Below are positions 1 to 7,370 of a stretch of DNA of 21,063 nucleotides, piece after piece. The DNA is from DAIQON01 sp036787835 (GTDB lineage: Bacteria > Patescibacteriota > Saccharimonadia > Saccharimonadales > UBA4665). The notes beneath the pieces are model-generated. The model was not told the DNA's origin. It did not search any database and worked only from the letters and a program-made list of their open reading frames with translations. The first letter of the stretch is position 1; the number at the start of each line of letters is the position of its first letter. The stretch spans positions 1-21,063 of the forward strand of contig DAIQON010000018.1 of NCBI GenBank assembly GCA_036787835.1, given 5' to 3'. The position numbers and the translations under genes are program-made.

Positions 1-106
1 TTCACTCCTTTCTAGTTTAGTGAATGTGTCCAAGATGTATGGTGGCTCAATAAAGTTAAAATGTATATGCTTGTCGTACATATATAAACATGTAATGATA
101 GGTTAT

Positions 107-448
107 ATGGAACAGAGTAGAGCACAAAAAATTATTGCCATAGGCGGTCCTTGCACCGGTGATATTAGAGACTGCGAGATAATGCGCTCTGCTATCATAT
201 TGCAAACTGCTGTTAGCGGAAGTCCTGAAGTGCAGGATTTTAGACGAGAACTGGCAAGAGCTGCCTGTGAGGAGTGTTGTGATGTCTATTTGTCCGACGT
301 AACTAAAGCTTCGTCTGGCCCATCCAATCCGGATGATGAGGCAGAACCATTACCTCCGCCTCCTGTGCATGTTTGGGGGCCAAAATTTGCATCCCATTTC
401 TGGAAGGAGCCGAAAAAACGGACTAGTGTTGGTTGGGGAAACCATTAA
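107..448 (+). CDS. hypothetical small protein, Cys-rich
   Basis: Protein of 113 aa if read from the ATG at 107 (start MEQSRAQKIIAIGGPC). An in-frame upstream start at 20 would add 29 residues of poor coding quality, so I prefer 107. I do not recognise the family. Visible features are a hydrophobic N-terminal strand followed by GGPC, a CEECC cluster in the middle and a proline-rich linker (PLPPPPVHVWG) before a basic, aromatic C-terminus. The cysteines could bind metal, but no known motif spacing is present. The gene ends 28 nt before the SpeD-like gene and may be co-transcribed with it, although that gene has its own -10 box. The function cannot be assigned. Confidence 0.55.
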   Translation: MEQSRAQKIIAIGGPCTGDIRDCEIMRSAIILQTAVSGSPEVQDFRRELARAACEECCDVYLSDVTKASSGPSNPDDEAEPLPPPPVHVWGPKFASHFWKEPKKRTSVGWGNH

Positions 449-464
449 CATCTTTTAGTGCTGA

Positions 465-470
465 TATAAT
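465..470 (+). promoter_or_regulatory. -10 box of leaderless promoter for SpeD-like gene
   Basis: A perfect TATAAT lies 6 nt before the GTG at 477. The expected transcription start would fall on or next to the start codon, leaving no room for a Shine-Dalgarno site. This spacing supports the GTG start and is repeated at many genes of the window. The -35 region (about 442-447) is poor. Confidence 0.6.
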
Positions 471-476
471 ATTATT

Positions 477-839
477 GTGAATAACATTGAACCTAGAGTT
501 TTTATACAAAGATTAATAATCGAAGCACATTTTAAAAAGAACCTAACCAGTGACAGTATAAAGCAATACTTAAACACCCTGTCGCAAATTACTGGTATGA
601 CAGTATTCGCTGGTCCATACTGCTGGCCGCCTGACGAAAGATCACATCCCGAAGTTCAATTAGTTGATCTAAATGGATTTATTACCTGGAAGGAGTCAGG
701 CTGCCACGTCTACGCTTTTTCTGAAACTAAGTTTTTTACCTCAGACGTATACACTTGTAAGCCATTTGACTCAAAAAAGGTAATTGATTTTACTCGAGTC
801 TTTATTGAATCTGACGATTTAGTATTCGAAACGCCTTAG
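477..839 (+). CDS. SpeD-like pyruvoyl-dependent decarboxylase (AdoMetDC family)
   Basis: Protein of 120 aa with a GTG start, about the length of prokaryotic S-adenosylmethionine decarboxylases. The segment from E73-S74 to T93-C94 aligns without gaps to the family core: ES at the self-cleavage site (Ser becomes the pyruvoyl group), E83 at S+9, D90 at S+16 and C94 at S+20, which matches the Ser63/Cys83 spacing of the Thermotoga enzyme. The His normally at S+5, needed for processing, is Tyr79 here, although H77 is nearby. Family members make decarboxylated SAM for spermidine, and some relatives have become arginine or ornithine decarboxylases. It lies 43 nt upstream of a nicotianamine-synthase-like gene. 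Family membership is an inference from this motif. Substrate and activity are uncertain given the missing His. Confidence 0.6.
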   Translation: MNNIEPRVFIQRLIIEAHFKKNLTSDSIKQYLNTLSQITGMTVFAGPYCWPPDERSHPEVQLVDLNGFITWKESGCHVYAFSETKFFTSDVYTCKPFDSKKVIDFTRVFIESDDLVFETP

Positions 840-882
840 CTTAGTTGATAGTTATATAGTTAAGTGACACAATATATGCATC

Positions 883-1728
883 ATGCCTGAAACTTTACCT
901 CCTTCTTACAGGGAAGTGCCACAACTTATTGATACAGATCTAACTAGTTCCGAGTCTGTAAATGCAGCAACTCAAAGACTGGAGGCCATACTACTAGGCA
1001 CGCCAGCAAACCCGGCTGAAGACGTAGTATCGATTTTTGGGCAAGACGCTATAGACAGGGCTAACGCTCTGTATGAAACATATGAAACTAACCTTGAGCT
1101 TAGCTTTGCAGACAGACTTCTTCGTGGTGATGCTGAAACTGAAGATTACCCACTATTTGAACGTTTTAAGCGATTGATAGAAAAGGAAGTTGAACTTAGG
1201 GGTATTGGTCCTAGCGATAAAGTTCTTTTTATTGGTAGCGGCCCATTTCCAATATCACCAATTTTAATTCACCAACTATCTGGTGGTGCGAGCGTCGATT
1301 GCTTTGATTTCTCAGACGAGGCTATTGAAGTATCTACTATGGTCCTTGAGAAAATTGGTTTGGCAGACAGTATAAAAGTTACAAATATAGCGGCTCACGA
1401 AGCTAGACTACCTTCAATCAGCACCCCGGGAGAGATGGGGTTGTACGGAACCGTATTTGTTGCTCTACTAACTCAACCCAAATCCGCAATTTTAAGCCAT
1501 GTATGGCGCTCAATCACTCCAGGAGAAAAAATTGTAATGAGGAAATCAGAGGGAAATAGGCAGATACTCTATAAGGGTATATCCGATACTGCGCTTGATT
1601 GGTTAACGGGAGACAACGCAACTCCACGACCGCTTAAAGTGGTTGGCGAATATCATGCCGGGGTAGACGACACAATATCAGGCAATATTCTTGAAACCGA
1701 CTTCTTACCAAATATTCTTAGGTTATAG
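883..1728 (+). CDS. nicotianamine synthase-like protein (NAS/CntL superfamily)
   Basis: Protein of 281 aa, close to bacterial CntL-type enzymes. Residues around 115-130 read KVLFIGSGPFPIS, matching the NAS motif VAFVGSGPxPLTS at the S-adenosylmethionine site. An acidic FDFSDEA strand follows, equivalent to the FDIDxxA of plants. Further on, GTVFVALLTQPKSAILSH and PGEKIVMRK mirror VFLAALVGxxK and PGAxLMLRS, and YHAGVDD near the C-terminus matches YHPTDD. These enzymes transfer the aminocarboxypropyl group of SAM to build nicotianamine or opine-type metallophores. The substrate here is unknown. It follows the SpeD-like gene by 43 nt. A -10-like CAATAT lies 7 nt before the ATG. A generic class I methyltransferase is the fallback annotation. 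Confidence 0.65.
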   Translation: MPETLPPSYREVPQLIDTDLTSSESVNAATQRLEAILLGTPANPAEDVVSIFGQDAIDRANALYETYETNLELSFADRLLRGDAETEDYPLFERFKRLIEKEVELRGIGPSDKVLFIGSGPFPISPILIHQLSGGASVDCFDFSDEAIEVSTMVLEKIGLADSIKVTNIAAHEARLPSISTPGEMGLYGTVFVALLTQPKSAILSHVWRSITPGEKIVMRKSEGNRQILYKGISDTALDWLTGDNATPRPLKVVGEYHAGVDDTISGNILETDFLPNILRL

Positions 1729-1737
1729 CTCTAGCTT

Positions 1738-2048
1738 TTAACTAGCTCGACTTTTTTTGAACTGCTGAGATTGTTCTAGGTTATGCTTGGCTATCTTGTT
1801 AAATGGTATATCAAAATACTCTGCTAAAACTGCTGCGTAGTAAAGAACGTCACCCAGCCGCTTTTGCAATTCTTGTATATCGTCATCGGTCAGCTTTCCG
1901 TCGTTATCACGAATAGCTTTTTTTACTAGGTTGGCTATAATCCCAGCTTCACCGCTCAAACCGAGTGATCGATGCGCCAAGGCAGCAACGCCTTTTCACT
2001 AATCGCAACGCTCTCAAGAGCTAGTTTCTGATACTCGTCAAAATCCAT
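1738..2048 (-). pseudogene. MazG-like NTP pyrophosphohydrolase, frameshifted
   Basis: Reading from the ATG at 2048 gives MDFDEYQKLALESVAISEK, a typical MazG-like N-terminus, but this frame soon hits a stop. The rest of the protein (GVAALAHRSLGLSGEAG and onward, ending at 1738) is in the -1 frame. The switch falls at a run of four A residues (minus strand; T run at 1993-1996), so one lost A explains it. The joined protein would be about 103 aa, normal for the family. The metal-binding motifs are also eroded: the usual GEAGE is GEAGI, and the usual ELGD is RLGD. A -10 TATAAT lies 9 nt before the ATG. Decay is the simplest reading. A sequencing error or programmed -1 slippage at A-AAG is possible. 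Confidence 0.7.
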
Positions 2049-2101
2049 AGTACTTTTATTATATGCCACAAGAGAAGAACTCGAAATAAATAGGTCTTAA
2101 A

Positions 2102-2698
2102 CTAAACTTCAACTAGCCCCCGAGTCAAGCTAAATACCGTATTGAGGTAGCCGGTTAAATGGCCAGAAGCCATACCAGATTCTCTGTTGGCCGTTTCGAC
2201 GCCTGTGTGAAGCTCGCCTGTTATATCAACTCTTCGAAAATCACCAATAACATCTCGGTTAAACTCTAGATATTCTTCGGTCGTTAAACAAGGTAGATAA
2301 ATATGAACTCCATCTCGAGCTGAAATAAATGGGTCATCATCAAATATCTTTAAAAAGGCATATCTATTCTTATTTATTCCAAATCGATATGGCCAGTTAC
2401 GTTCTTCAAGCTGAATCGCTGAAGGCTCAGACGAACCGTTTTCATTATGAGTAACAGCTTGAAACTTAACAAAGCTGTGCTTCTTCTGAAGCACTTTTAA
2501 GGAGTTTTGCTGGTGAGATCTAGGTTCACTTCCAGTCTGCATAATTAAGTCAGACATTGCTAGCCTGACATCTACATTGATTAGTTCTTCAAGTTCAGCA
2601 TAGCTTTCTAAAACAGGGTCGGCACTACTTAGATTAATAAACTCAGTAAGTACTTGTTGAGCTTCCTCCGGTGTATGCCAAAATTGTGCACTTCCCAT
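2102..2698 (-). CDS. hypothetical protein, 198 aa
   Basis: Complete soluble protein of 198 aa with a well-formed start (MGSAQFWHTPEEA) and no signal peptide or membrane segment. I do not recognise the family. The N-terminal 60 residues look helical. The middle has a polar FKIxxDxxP-like stretch (YAFLKIFDDDPFI), followed by mixed helix/strand and a hydrophobic end. The promoter is good by eye: on the minus strand TTGCAT, 17 nt spacer, TACAAT, 11 nt before the ATG. It is transcribed alone. Codon use looks like its neighbours. Confidence 0.6.
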   Translation of the reverse strand: MGSAQFWHTPEEAQQVLTEFINLSSADPVLESYAELEELINVDVRLAMSDLIMQTGSEPRSHQQNSLKVLQKKHSFVKFQAVTHNENGSSEPSAIQLEERNWPYRFGINKNRYAFLKIFDDDPFISARDGVHIYLPCLTTEEYLEFNRDVIGDFRRVDITGELHTGVETANRESGMASGHLTGYLNTVFSLTRGLVEV

Positions 2699-2708
2699 AG
2701 TTGAGGGC

Positions 2709-2738
2709 TATTGTATGGGCATAGATTGCTCAATGCAA
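2709..2738 (-). promoter_or_regulatory. promoter of the 198-aa hypothetical gene
   Basis: On the minus strand there is TTGCAT, a 17-nt spacer and TACAAT, about 11 nt before the start codon at 2698. The hexamer quality and spacing fit a housekeeping sigma factor. Confidence 0.5.
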
Positions 2739-2768
2739 GCATTAGTTTGATTGCTAAAGCAACAAATA

Positions 2769-3422
2769 TTATTGATTAGTGCCGTGCATTGCTAGTAGGT
2801 CCTGAACAAGCATCAATTCAATATCGCCCTTTTCGTTACCGGTAATAATGAGCGTGTCATCCAAAACCATTGGACTTTCGTCGAGCATTATTCGACAAGA
2901 TTCACAGGGATGAAGTGTCGGTGTATGGATATGGTTTACATCACCGAAGTCTGATGGGCCATAGATTGCGAGTGCTATAACTCTATCTAAGCCTCTTTCC
3001 CTAGCTTTTTCTAAAACATCGAATTCTGCACAGCGTTTATCCACGGTCGGATCAGGCTTATAGTTTGCTCCAAATAGATATGCAGCCCTAGGCTCAGTAG
3101 TCGATATCGCATAGGCGGATGCCCCAACCTTAAAATCTCTATACGATACGGCTCTTTCATCTGCTGCCTGTCTGGCTAAATCAATAAAGCGCGGAATCTG
3201 ATTGTAAGCAACTGCTTCAGGTGAGGTAACACCAAGTATGCCTGAAAACGCATATCTAAAATCAATCTCAATATCATGAATCGGGCCAGCATACTGTGCT
3301 TTAAGCTCACGGTTTGCGGCTTCACTTAATAGGTCGAAGTGATCAGGTTCTCGTGATTCCCTAATCTCGACGTAATGACCATTTATTAACACTAAGTCTG
3401 GGGTAATGTACTCTATAGACAT
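2769..3422 (-). CDS. cytidine deaminase-fold zinc protein
   Basis: Protein of 217 aa from the ATG at 3422 (MSIEYITPDL). A longer reading from 3461 would run through the promoter and is rejected. The C-terminal half carries the deaminase zinc signature: CAE at 131-133 (Cys ligand and catalytic Glu) and PCESC at 172-176 (two Cys ligands), preceded by a YRDFKVGASAYA strand like that of cytidine deaminases (YSxFxVGAA). The N-terminal 70 residues are extra relative to a roughly 130-aa cytidine deaminase and may be a substrate-specificity or dimer domain. The likely reaction is hydrolytic deamination of a (deoxy)cytidine-like nucleoside. The exact substrate is unknown. A TATAAT sits 6 nt before the ATG. 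Confidence 0.7.
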   Translation of the reverse strand: MSIEYITPDLVLINGHYVEIRESREPDHFDLLSEAANRELKAQYAGPIHDIEIDFRYAFSGILGVTSPEAVAYNQIPRFIDLARQAADERAVSYRDFKVGASAYAISTTEPRAAYLFGANYKPDPTVDKRCAEFDVLEKARERGLDRVIALAIYGPSDFGDVNHIHTPTLHPCESCRIMLDESPMVLDDTLIITGNEKGDIELMLVQDLLAMHGTNQ

Positions 3423-3428
3423 ACTAAT

Positions 3429-3457
3429 ATTATATAATAAAATAAACTTGTCAGCAA
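3429..3457 (-). promoter_or_regulatory. leaderless promoter of the deaminase-like gene
   Basis: On the minus strand TTGCTG (3457-3452), a 17-nt spacer and a perfect TATAAT (3434-3429) end 6 nt before the ATG at 3422. This fixes the start and leaves no 5' leader. Confidence 0.65.
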
Positions 3458-3497
3458 CCATCCATAGTTATATGAACCAAGTGATAAACTGTAGGTA

Positions 3498-4004
3498 ATG
3501 AAGCGAATACTATATATGGCAACTACCCTAAACGGTCTAATTGCTGGTGAAGACGACACAACTGGCTGGATTTCAGAAGGTGAATGGAATAGCTATAGTC
3601 AGCAAGTTCGTGACGCAGGCTGTATGATAATTGGTCGTCGGACTTATGAAATCCTTACCACCCAACCAGAATTCTCTGAGTTTGCTGAAGTGACAGTTGT
3701 CGTAGTTACGAGTTCTGACCTGAATTTATTAAGTACTAAACATTCTACAGCCCGTTCACCAGCTGAAGCCTTAGAAAAACTAAAAGATAACGAGCGAGTC
3801 ATTATTGCTGGCGGCGGCATTTTAAACGGATCATTTCTAGCCGAGGGTCTGATTGATGAGATATATCTAGATATTGAACCATTTGTTATGGGTAAGGGCG
3901 TTCAGCTTTTTAGTGATCATGATTTTCAGGCTAATCTAGAGCTTATTGAAGTGAATAAACTATCCAGCAGTGAAGTTCAACTTCATTATAAAATCGTCCG
4001 GTAA
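3498..4004 (+). CDS. RibD C-terminal/dihydrofolate reductase-like protein
   Basis: Protein of 168 aa with the DHFR/RibD-C fold. The N-terminal strand MKRILYMATTLNGLIAG matches the family start (xxxSLDGxIA), GCMIIGRRTYEIL is the conserved GRxTYE segment, and IIAGGGIL plus LIDEIYLDIEPFVMGKG are the NADP-binding GGxxL and the C-terminal LIDExxLxxxPVxLGxG motif. Members of this broad family are NAD(P)H reductases. Some act on pteridines or the riboflavin precursor, but most are unassigned, so a true folate role is only a possibility raised by folP and folK elsewhere in the window. The gene ends 28 nt from a convergent gene. Confidence 0.75.
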   Translation: MKRILYMATTLNGLIAGEDDTTGWISEGEWNSYSQQVRDAGCMIIGRRTYEILTTQPEFSEFAEVTVVVVTSSDLNLLSTKHSTARSPAEALEKLKDNERVIIAGGGILNGSFLAEGLIDEIYLDIEPFVMGKGVQLFSDHDFQANLELIEVNKLSSSEVQLHYKIVR

Positions 4005-4032
4005 TTTAAAGATACAATCACCAGTTGGTTAG

Positions 4033-4380
4033 CTAAGGCTTGTTTTGTATTTCAATTCGTCTTATAAGGTCGTCTTTAACGCTAATAAATTCCAACCCAG
4101 TTGATTTGATGTTTTCGCCACTTTGCTGCTTTGCCTTAAAGTCATAATCAACAACTATAGTCCCGTGAGCAAGCGTTTTTAGCGAGTTTATTGACCAGTT
4201 TAAGGTATTAAATTTTGCATGGAATTCTCGTTGCATCTTTATGATATTTATTTTGCCAAAGTACTTACCCGCATTCTGTGAGATATAGATAGTTGTATCG
4301 CTAAGTAGTTTTTCTATTTCTTTAAAATCACTAATATTCGATAGCTTAAAATAGCGTTTTACAATTTCTAAATCAGTCAT
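4033..4380 (-). CDS. NTF2-like/SnoaL-like protein
   Basis: Protein of 115 aa. The pattern fits the cone-shaped NTF2-like fold: an N-terminal helix pair (LEIVKRYFKLSNISDFKEIEKLL), a short strand (TIYIS), a helix starting with GKINIIKMQREF, then strands with alternating hydrophobics (GTIVVDYDFKA, GLEFISVKDDLIRRIEI). The family includes ketosteroid-isomerase-like enzymes and binding proteins without catalysis. No catalytic pair is obvious, so no reaction is assigned. A -10 TATAGT (4392-4387 on the minus strand) is 6 nt before the ATG, so the mRNA is probably leaderless. Confidence 0.6.
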   Translation of the reverse strand: MTDLEIVKRYFKLSNISDFKEIEKLLSDTTIYISQNAGKYFGKINIIKMQREFHAKFNTLNWSINSLKTLAHGTIVVDYDFKAKQQSGENIKSTGLEFISVKDDLIRRIEIQNKP

Positions 4381-4479
4381 AACCTTACTATAGCAAAAGT
4401 TATTCGTATTACCCCTGTGTTTAAGGCGTCTATTTAGGTCAAGATGCTTAGCATATAGAAAATATCAAATTGCTACTGC

Positions 4480-4508
4480 TTGCAATCGGTCTACATATGT
4501 TTAAGAAT
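4480..4508 (+). promoter_or_regulatory. leaderless promoter of the 167-aa gene
   Basis: TTGCAA at 4480-4485, a 17-nt spacer and AAGAAT at 4503-4508, ending 6 nt before the ATG at 4515. The -10 is weak, but spacing and position match the pattern seen at other genes here. Confidence 0.45.
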
Positions 4509-4514
4509 ACTTGA

Positions 4515-5018
4515 ATGAGCATAGCTACTGTTGAGAGCGGACATAACCAGCATGATCCAATAAGAGATTTTTTAAGTGAGGCTCCATCCGATAATATTTG
4601 GCATCAGTCAACTATAACCGAGAGGAGCAGTAGCCTCTTTATTGAAGCCCTAAATCTAGCACAAAGATTACCTAGTAGTTCTAGTGTAGTAGAGGCAGAC
4701 GGTGTACCAAGTCTCGTAGTAGTATCAGATGAAATTGCCTATAAAACACCTGCTAACGGTGAGGGATATATATGGTTAGAGACGACGTTCCCGACATCAC
4801 CTATCGGAAGCTTAGCCGTAGGCGAGGGAACTGAAGTCGTACTAATGGCGGGCGCCCTCTCAGTTCCAGATAAATGGATCCTAGCTTTAACTAGAGATGG
4901 TATATTTCGCAATTCTTTTGGCAGTCGAACACCAGCTGATCATGCCGACATAAACTTTTTTGACAGGATCATACTACACAGGGTTAAAGGAGGCGTGTTT
5001 CCTAAAAAGAAACCGTAG
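4515..5018 (+). CDS. hypothetical protein, 167 aa
   Basis: Complete 167-aa soluble protein; family not recognised. The first 50 residues are polar and Ser-rich. The centre has several strands (SVVEADGVPSLVVVSDEIAY, EGYIWLETTF) and a Gly/Ala-rich hydrophobic stretch (GTEVVLMAGALSV), followed by WILALTRDGIFRNSFGSRTP and a basic tail ending KKKP. There is no signal peptide or convincing membrane segment. Its stop lies 11 nt from the convergent CutA-like gene, so the two transcripts probably overlap at their 3' ends. Confidence 0.55.
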   Translation: MSIATVESGHNQHDPIRDFLSEAPSDNIWHQSTITERSSSLFIEALNLAQRLPSSSSVVEADGVPSLVVVSDEIAYKTPANGEGYIWLETTFPTSPIGSLAVGEGTEVVLMAGALSVPDKWILALTRDGIFRNSFGSRTPADHADINFFDRIILHRVKGGVFPKKKP

Positions 5019-5029
5019 ACGACTATTTG

Positions 5030-5344
5030 CTAAGAGAGCGTTTCGTCAATCCAGTTTCTGAGTTCAACGTTTAAATCGTCGGGGAGAGTAAACGTTATCA
5101 TTGGTACTTCCTCAGTAGATGTTTTACGAACATCGTCCATGAGTGCATCCTTGTGCCTATCCGTTGTATAGGTAGTAATCGTAATATAGTCTGAATCTTG
5201 GACCTTGCCCTTCCAGAGGAATCTGGCAGGCTGTTTTATAAATTGTCCACCGGTAGCAAGCTTTTTTTCAAGTAACGAATTTAATATGGCGTCTGCTTGC
5301 TCCTGGGTTTCAGCGCTTATTTTGACTTGATAATAAAGGCCCAT
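5030..5344 (-). CDS. CutA-like protein
   Basis: Protein of 104 aa, the length of CutA (divalent-ion tolerance family, trimeric, ferredoxin-like fold). It shows the family order: an N-terminal strand, a helix with ADAILNSLLEKKLA (CutA: A..A..LLEERLAA), FLWKGKVQDSDYITITTYTT (CutA: YxWxGKxxxxxExxLxxKT), EEVPMITF (CutA: YEVPEI) and a C-terminal LRNWIDE helix (CutA: YLxWI). The usual Cys after ERLAA is absent. CutA has been linked to copper tolerance, but its biochemical role is unresolved. A -10 TATCAT lies 6 nt before the ATG. Confidence 0.7.
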   Translation of the reverse strand: MGLYYQVKISAETQEQADAILNSLLEKKLATGGQFIKQPARFLWKGKVQDSDYITITTYTTDRHKDALMDDVRKTSTEEVPMITFTLPDDLNVELRNWIDETLS

Positions 5345-5388
5345 AGGTTAATGATAGCTCATGTGCTTGGATGAGTATACTGACCTGG

Positions 5389-5394
5389 TACAAT
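5389..5394 (+). promoter_or_regulatory. -10 box of RidA-like gene
   Basis: TACAAT ends 7 nt before the ATG at 5402. A TTGGAT about 16 nt upstream is a possible -35. The CutA-like and RidA-like genes are divergent, and their two promoters share the 57-nt gap. Confidence 0.55.
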
Positions 5395-5401
5395 AATATT
5401 A

Positions 5402-5800
5402 ATGATTGAGAATATTTATCCCGACGATTGGAAGCAAACACGAGGGTTTTATACTCCGGCTAAGAAAATTGATCTGGGAAATGCATATTTAATATTTGTA
5501 TCTGGTCAACAAGTAGGTAAGAATGAAAATGACGAAGCAATAACTAATGACATTGAAGAGCAGACTGAACTTGTTTTCAAAGCACTTGAGAAAACTCTGA
5601 ATGCAGCAGGTGCATCTATTGACGATGTAGTAAAAGCTCAAATATTTTTAACTGACATAGCTGATTTTACTAAAGTCTCGGCTATTAGGGATAAGTGGTT
5701 TGCTAATAGTAAGCCCGTAAGTACGCTGGTTGAGGTCAACGCAATGACGCGTAAGGGTGCAAAAATCGAAATAGAGCTTACAGCTGTCATAAAGAAATAG
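5402..5800 (+). CDS. RidA/YjgF/UK114 family protein
   Basis: Protein of 132 aa, matching the family length. FVSGQQVGK near residue 35, the helix TELVFKALEKTLNAAGASIDDVVKAQIFLTD split across 55-85, and KPVSTLVEVNAM at 104-115 are the standard RidA blocks. In deaminating RidA the motif is P-A-R-S/T with an Arg that binds the substrate carboxylate. Here the aligned position is V106 (PVST), so the 2-aminoacrylate deaminase activity of classical RidA is doubtful and a Rid subfamily of unknown activity is more likely. It is divergent from the CutA-like gene. Confidence 0.8.
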   Translation: MIENIYPDDWKQTRGFYTPAKKIDLGNAYLIFVSGQQVGKNENDEAITNDIEEQTELVFKALEKTLNAAGASIDDVVKAQIFLTDIADFTKVSAIRDKWFANSKPVSTLVEVNAMTRKGAKIEIELTAVIKK

Positions 5801-5844
5801 ACTAATGGTTGCCTAGATAGGGTTAATACAATAACATAGTTGCA

Positions 5845-6555
5845 ATGACAGTAAGAGCAGAGAGATCAATCTGGCATAGACGTGCCAGAAGGTCAATGGT
5901 AACTGGCCGTTCAAGTGATTGGTATAACCAGCTTTTTGATATATCACCCGATGAACGAATCTTAGATATTGGCTCAGGAAAAAGTTCGCACGCACAAAAA
6001 AATGTAGTACGTCTGGATTATTTATATAGTGGGCATACGCCTACCAGCGGCAATAATGTGGCGGCACTTTTTCAGGAATTACCATTTGCTGATCAGACCT
6101 TTGATCGGGTTATTGCCAGTCAGTCGTTAATTAAAGTTAAAAAAGGTGCAGTACAAGCGATTGCTGAAATACTGCGTGTAACTAGACAGGAGGGATACCT
6201 AGAGGCATATCCTGTTGGTGTTGGGTCTAGGCAAACCGCAAGAGATATTGAAATTTCACAAAATATTGAAAGAAAACAACACGTAAAGCGTATAGAGCGA
6301 TTAGGTGTTCCAATTACTGGGGGTGCCGCCGCGGGACTCGTTGGATATTTTGCAAGTGAGGTTGTGGTACACGGTATGCCTATCTGGGGCTCTGCATTAA
6401 TCGGGCTTGCATCAGGTATGAGTACAGCTTACGTAGGTTTAAACGGATATTCATTTGGCTTAAGTATCCAAAGACCCGAGTTAGCTGATAGCGAAGCGAG
6501 AATAGGGCTCGTTAGAGACATTGTCCAAGCCTATGACATTACCGCAGCTCATTAG
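5845..6555 (+). CDS. class I SAM-dependent methyltransferase with C-terminal membrane segments
   Basis: Protein of 236 aa. The N-terminal 130 residues are a methyltransferase: RILDIGSGKSS (motif I, SAM binding), VRLDYLYSG, LPFADQTFDRVIASQSL (post-motif strand typical of Methyltransf_11) and ILRVTRQEGYLEAYPVG. The C-terminal third has two hydrophobic stretches (ITGGAAAGLVGYFASEVVV and WGSALIGLASGMSTAYVGL), suggesting membrane anchoring after a basic helix. The domain is compact and substrate unknown. The last 17 nt overlap the end of the convergent folP gene. Confidence 0.7.
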   Translation: MTVRAERSIWHRRARRSMVTGRSSDWYNQLFDISPDERILDIGSGKSSHAQKNVVRLDYLYSGHTPTSGNNVAALFQELPFADQTFDRVIASQSLIKVKKGAVQAIAEILRVTRQEGYLEAYPVGVGSRQTARDIEISQNIERKQHVKRIERLGVPITGGAAAGLVGYFASEVVVHGMPIWGSALIGLASGMSTAYVGLNGYSFGLSIQRPELADSEARIGLVRDIVQAYDITAAH

Positions 6556-7294
6556 CAAGAATCTTTGCATGCGATTTAAGGTCATGAACTCTTAGGTACT
6601 TAGCACCGTGAGCTATGGCAATTCTCCCGGCCTCAATATTAGGTTCAGTTTCCATTCTCTGATCACCCAAGAACCGCTTTCTGGAATAGCCTATCATGAC
6701 ATCATATTCAGGAACGAGCTCAGCAAACTTTAATAGTTCTTTATTTAACTCTGGAGTTTTACCAAAACCAATGCCAGGATCCAGAATAATATTATCTCTC
6801 GGTAACCCCTTATTTTGAAGCAACTTTGCTTTTTCTAGTAATTCGTCTTTTACTTGATCTACTCGTGAAACCGGCTGCGTTTTATGTGCTTGTTGAATAG
6901 GCATATTCGGCAAGTGACTAATAATAACGATTGCCTTTAGATTACAAACTGTTTCTACCATTCTCGGGTTATTGAGCCCTGTGACATCATTAACAATAAC
7001 TGGTGCTATTTCAAACGCTTTTAAAATAGTACTAGGATGGTAGCTATCAAGCGAAATCTTTCCAGGATACTTTGGGATAAGGACTCTAAGAACTGGTTCT
7101 AGGCGTTCCCATTCTTCGCTATCTGTAAGTGCCACGGCATTAGGACGGGTTGATTCTGCTCCAATATCAACTAGTGAAGCGCCTTCATCAAAAAGTCTGT
7201 CAGCCTGACTAACAGCTGCAGCAGGTTCGTTGTAGAGGCCACCATCACTAAAACTATCAGGCGTTATGTTTAGAATTCCGACTAACTTAACCAT
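6539..7294 (-). CDS. folP: dihydropteroate synthase
   Basis: Protein of 251 aa, full length for DHPS. It joins 6-hydroxymethyl-dihydropterin diphosphate to p-aminobenzoate in folate synthesis. Diagnostic motifs are all present: GILNITPDSFSDGG at 6-19, DIGAESTRP at 43-51, SLDSYHP near 81, VNDVTG near 101, DPGIGFGKT at 172-180, GYSRKRFLG at 202-210 and RVHD at 235-238. No catalytic residue seems missing. A -10 TATTAT ends 6 nt before the ATG, so the mRNA is probably leaderless. It is transcribed alone, not with folK, which is 4.6 kb away. The 3' end overlaps the convergent methyltransferase gene by 17 nt. Confidence 0.93.
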   Translation of the reverse strand: MVKLVGILNITPDSFSDGGLYNEPAAAVSQADRLFDEGASLVDIGAESTRPNAVALTDSEEWERLEPVLRVLIPKYPGKISLDSYHPSTILKAFEIAPVIVNDVTGLNNPRMVETVCNLKAIVIISHLPNMPIQQAHKTQPVSRVDQVKDELLEKAKLLQNKGLPRDNIILDPGIGFGKTPELNKELLKFAELVPEYDVMIGYSRKRFLGDQRMETEPNIEAGRIAIAHGAKYLRVHDLKSHAKILANELR

Positions 7295-7300
7295 TATATT

Positions 7301-7306
7301 ATAATA
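7301..7306 (-). promoter_or_regulatory. -10 box of folP
   Basis: On the minus strand, TATTAT lies 6 nt before the folP ATG. An overlapping TATAAT register 3 nt from the ATG is also visible. Either would give a leaderless or nearly leaderless mRNA. Confidence 0.5.
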
Positions 7307-7308
7307 AC

Positions 7309-7344
7309 AAAGATCAAAACAAAAACGACCTGGGTAGGTCGTTT
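7309..7344 (-). terminator. rho-independent terminator after YCII gene
   Basis: A perfect 9-bp stem, AAACGACCT/AGGTCGTTT with a 4-nt loop (7323-7344), is followed on the minus strand by TTTTTGTTTTGA. It ends the ArsR-YCII transcript 27 nt after the YCII stop. Confidence 0.85.
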
Positions 7345-7370
7345 AAGCTATCTAGCAAGGCTAGCCAACA

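Noticed and set aside
4395..4450. Possible further repeat copy (TTCGTATTACCCCTGTG ... GGCGTCTATTT)
   Set aside because: Only the CGTATT word and a loose right block match; too weak to call in the left half of the window.
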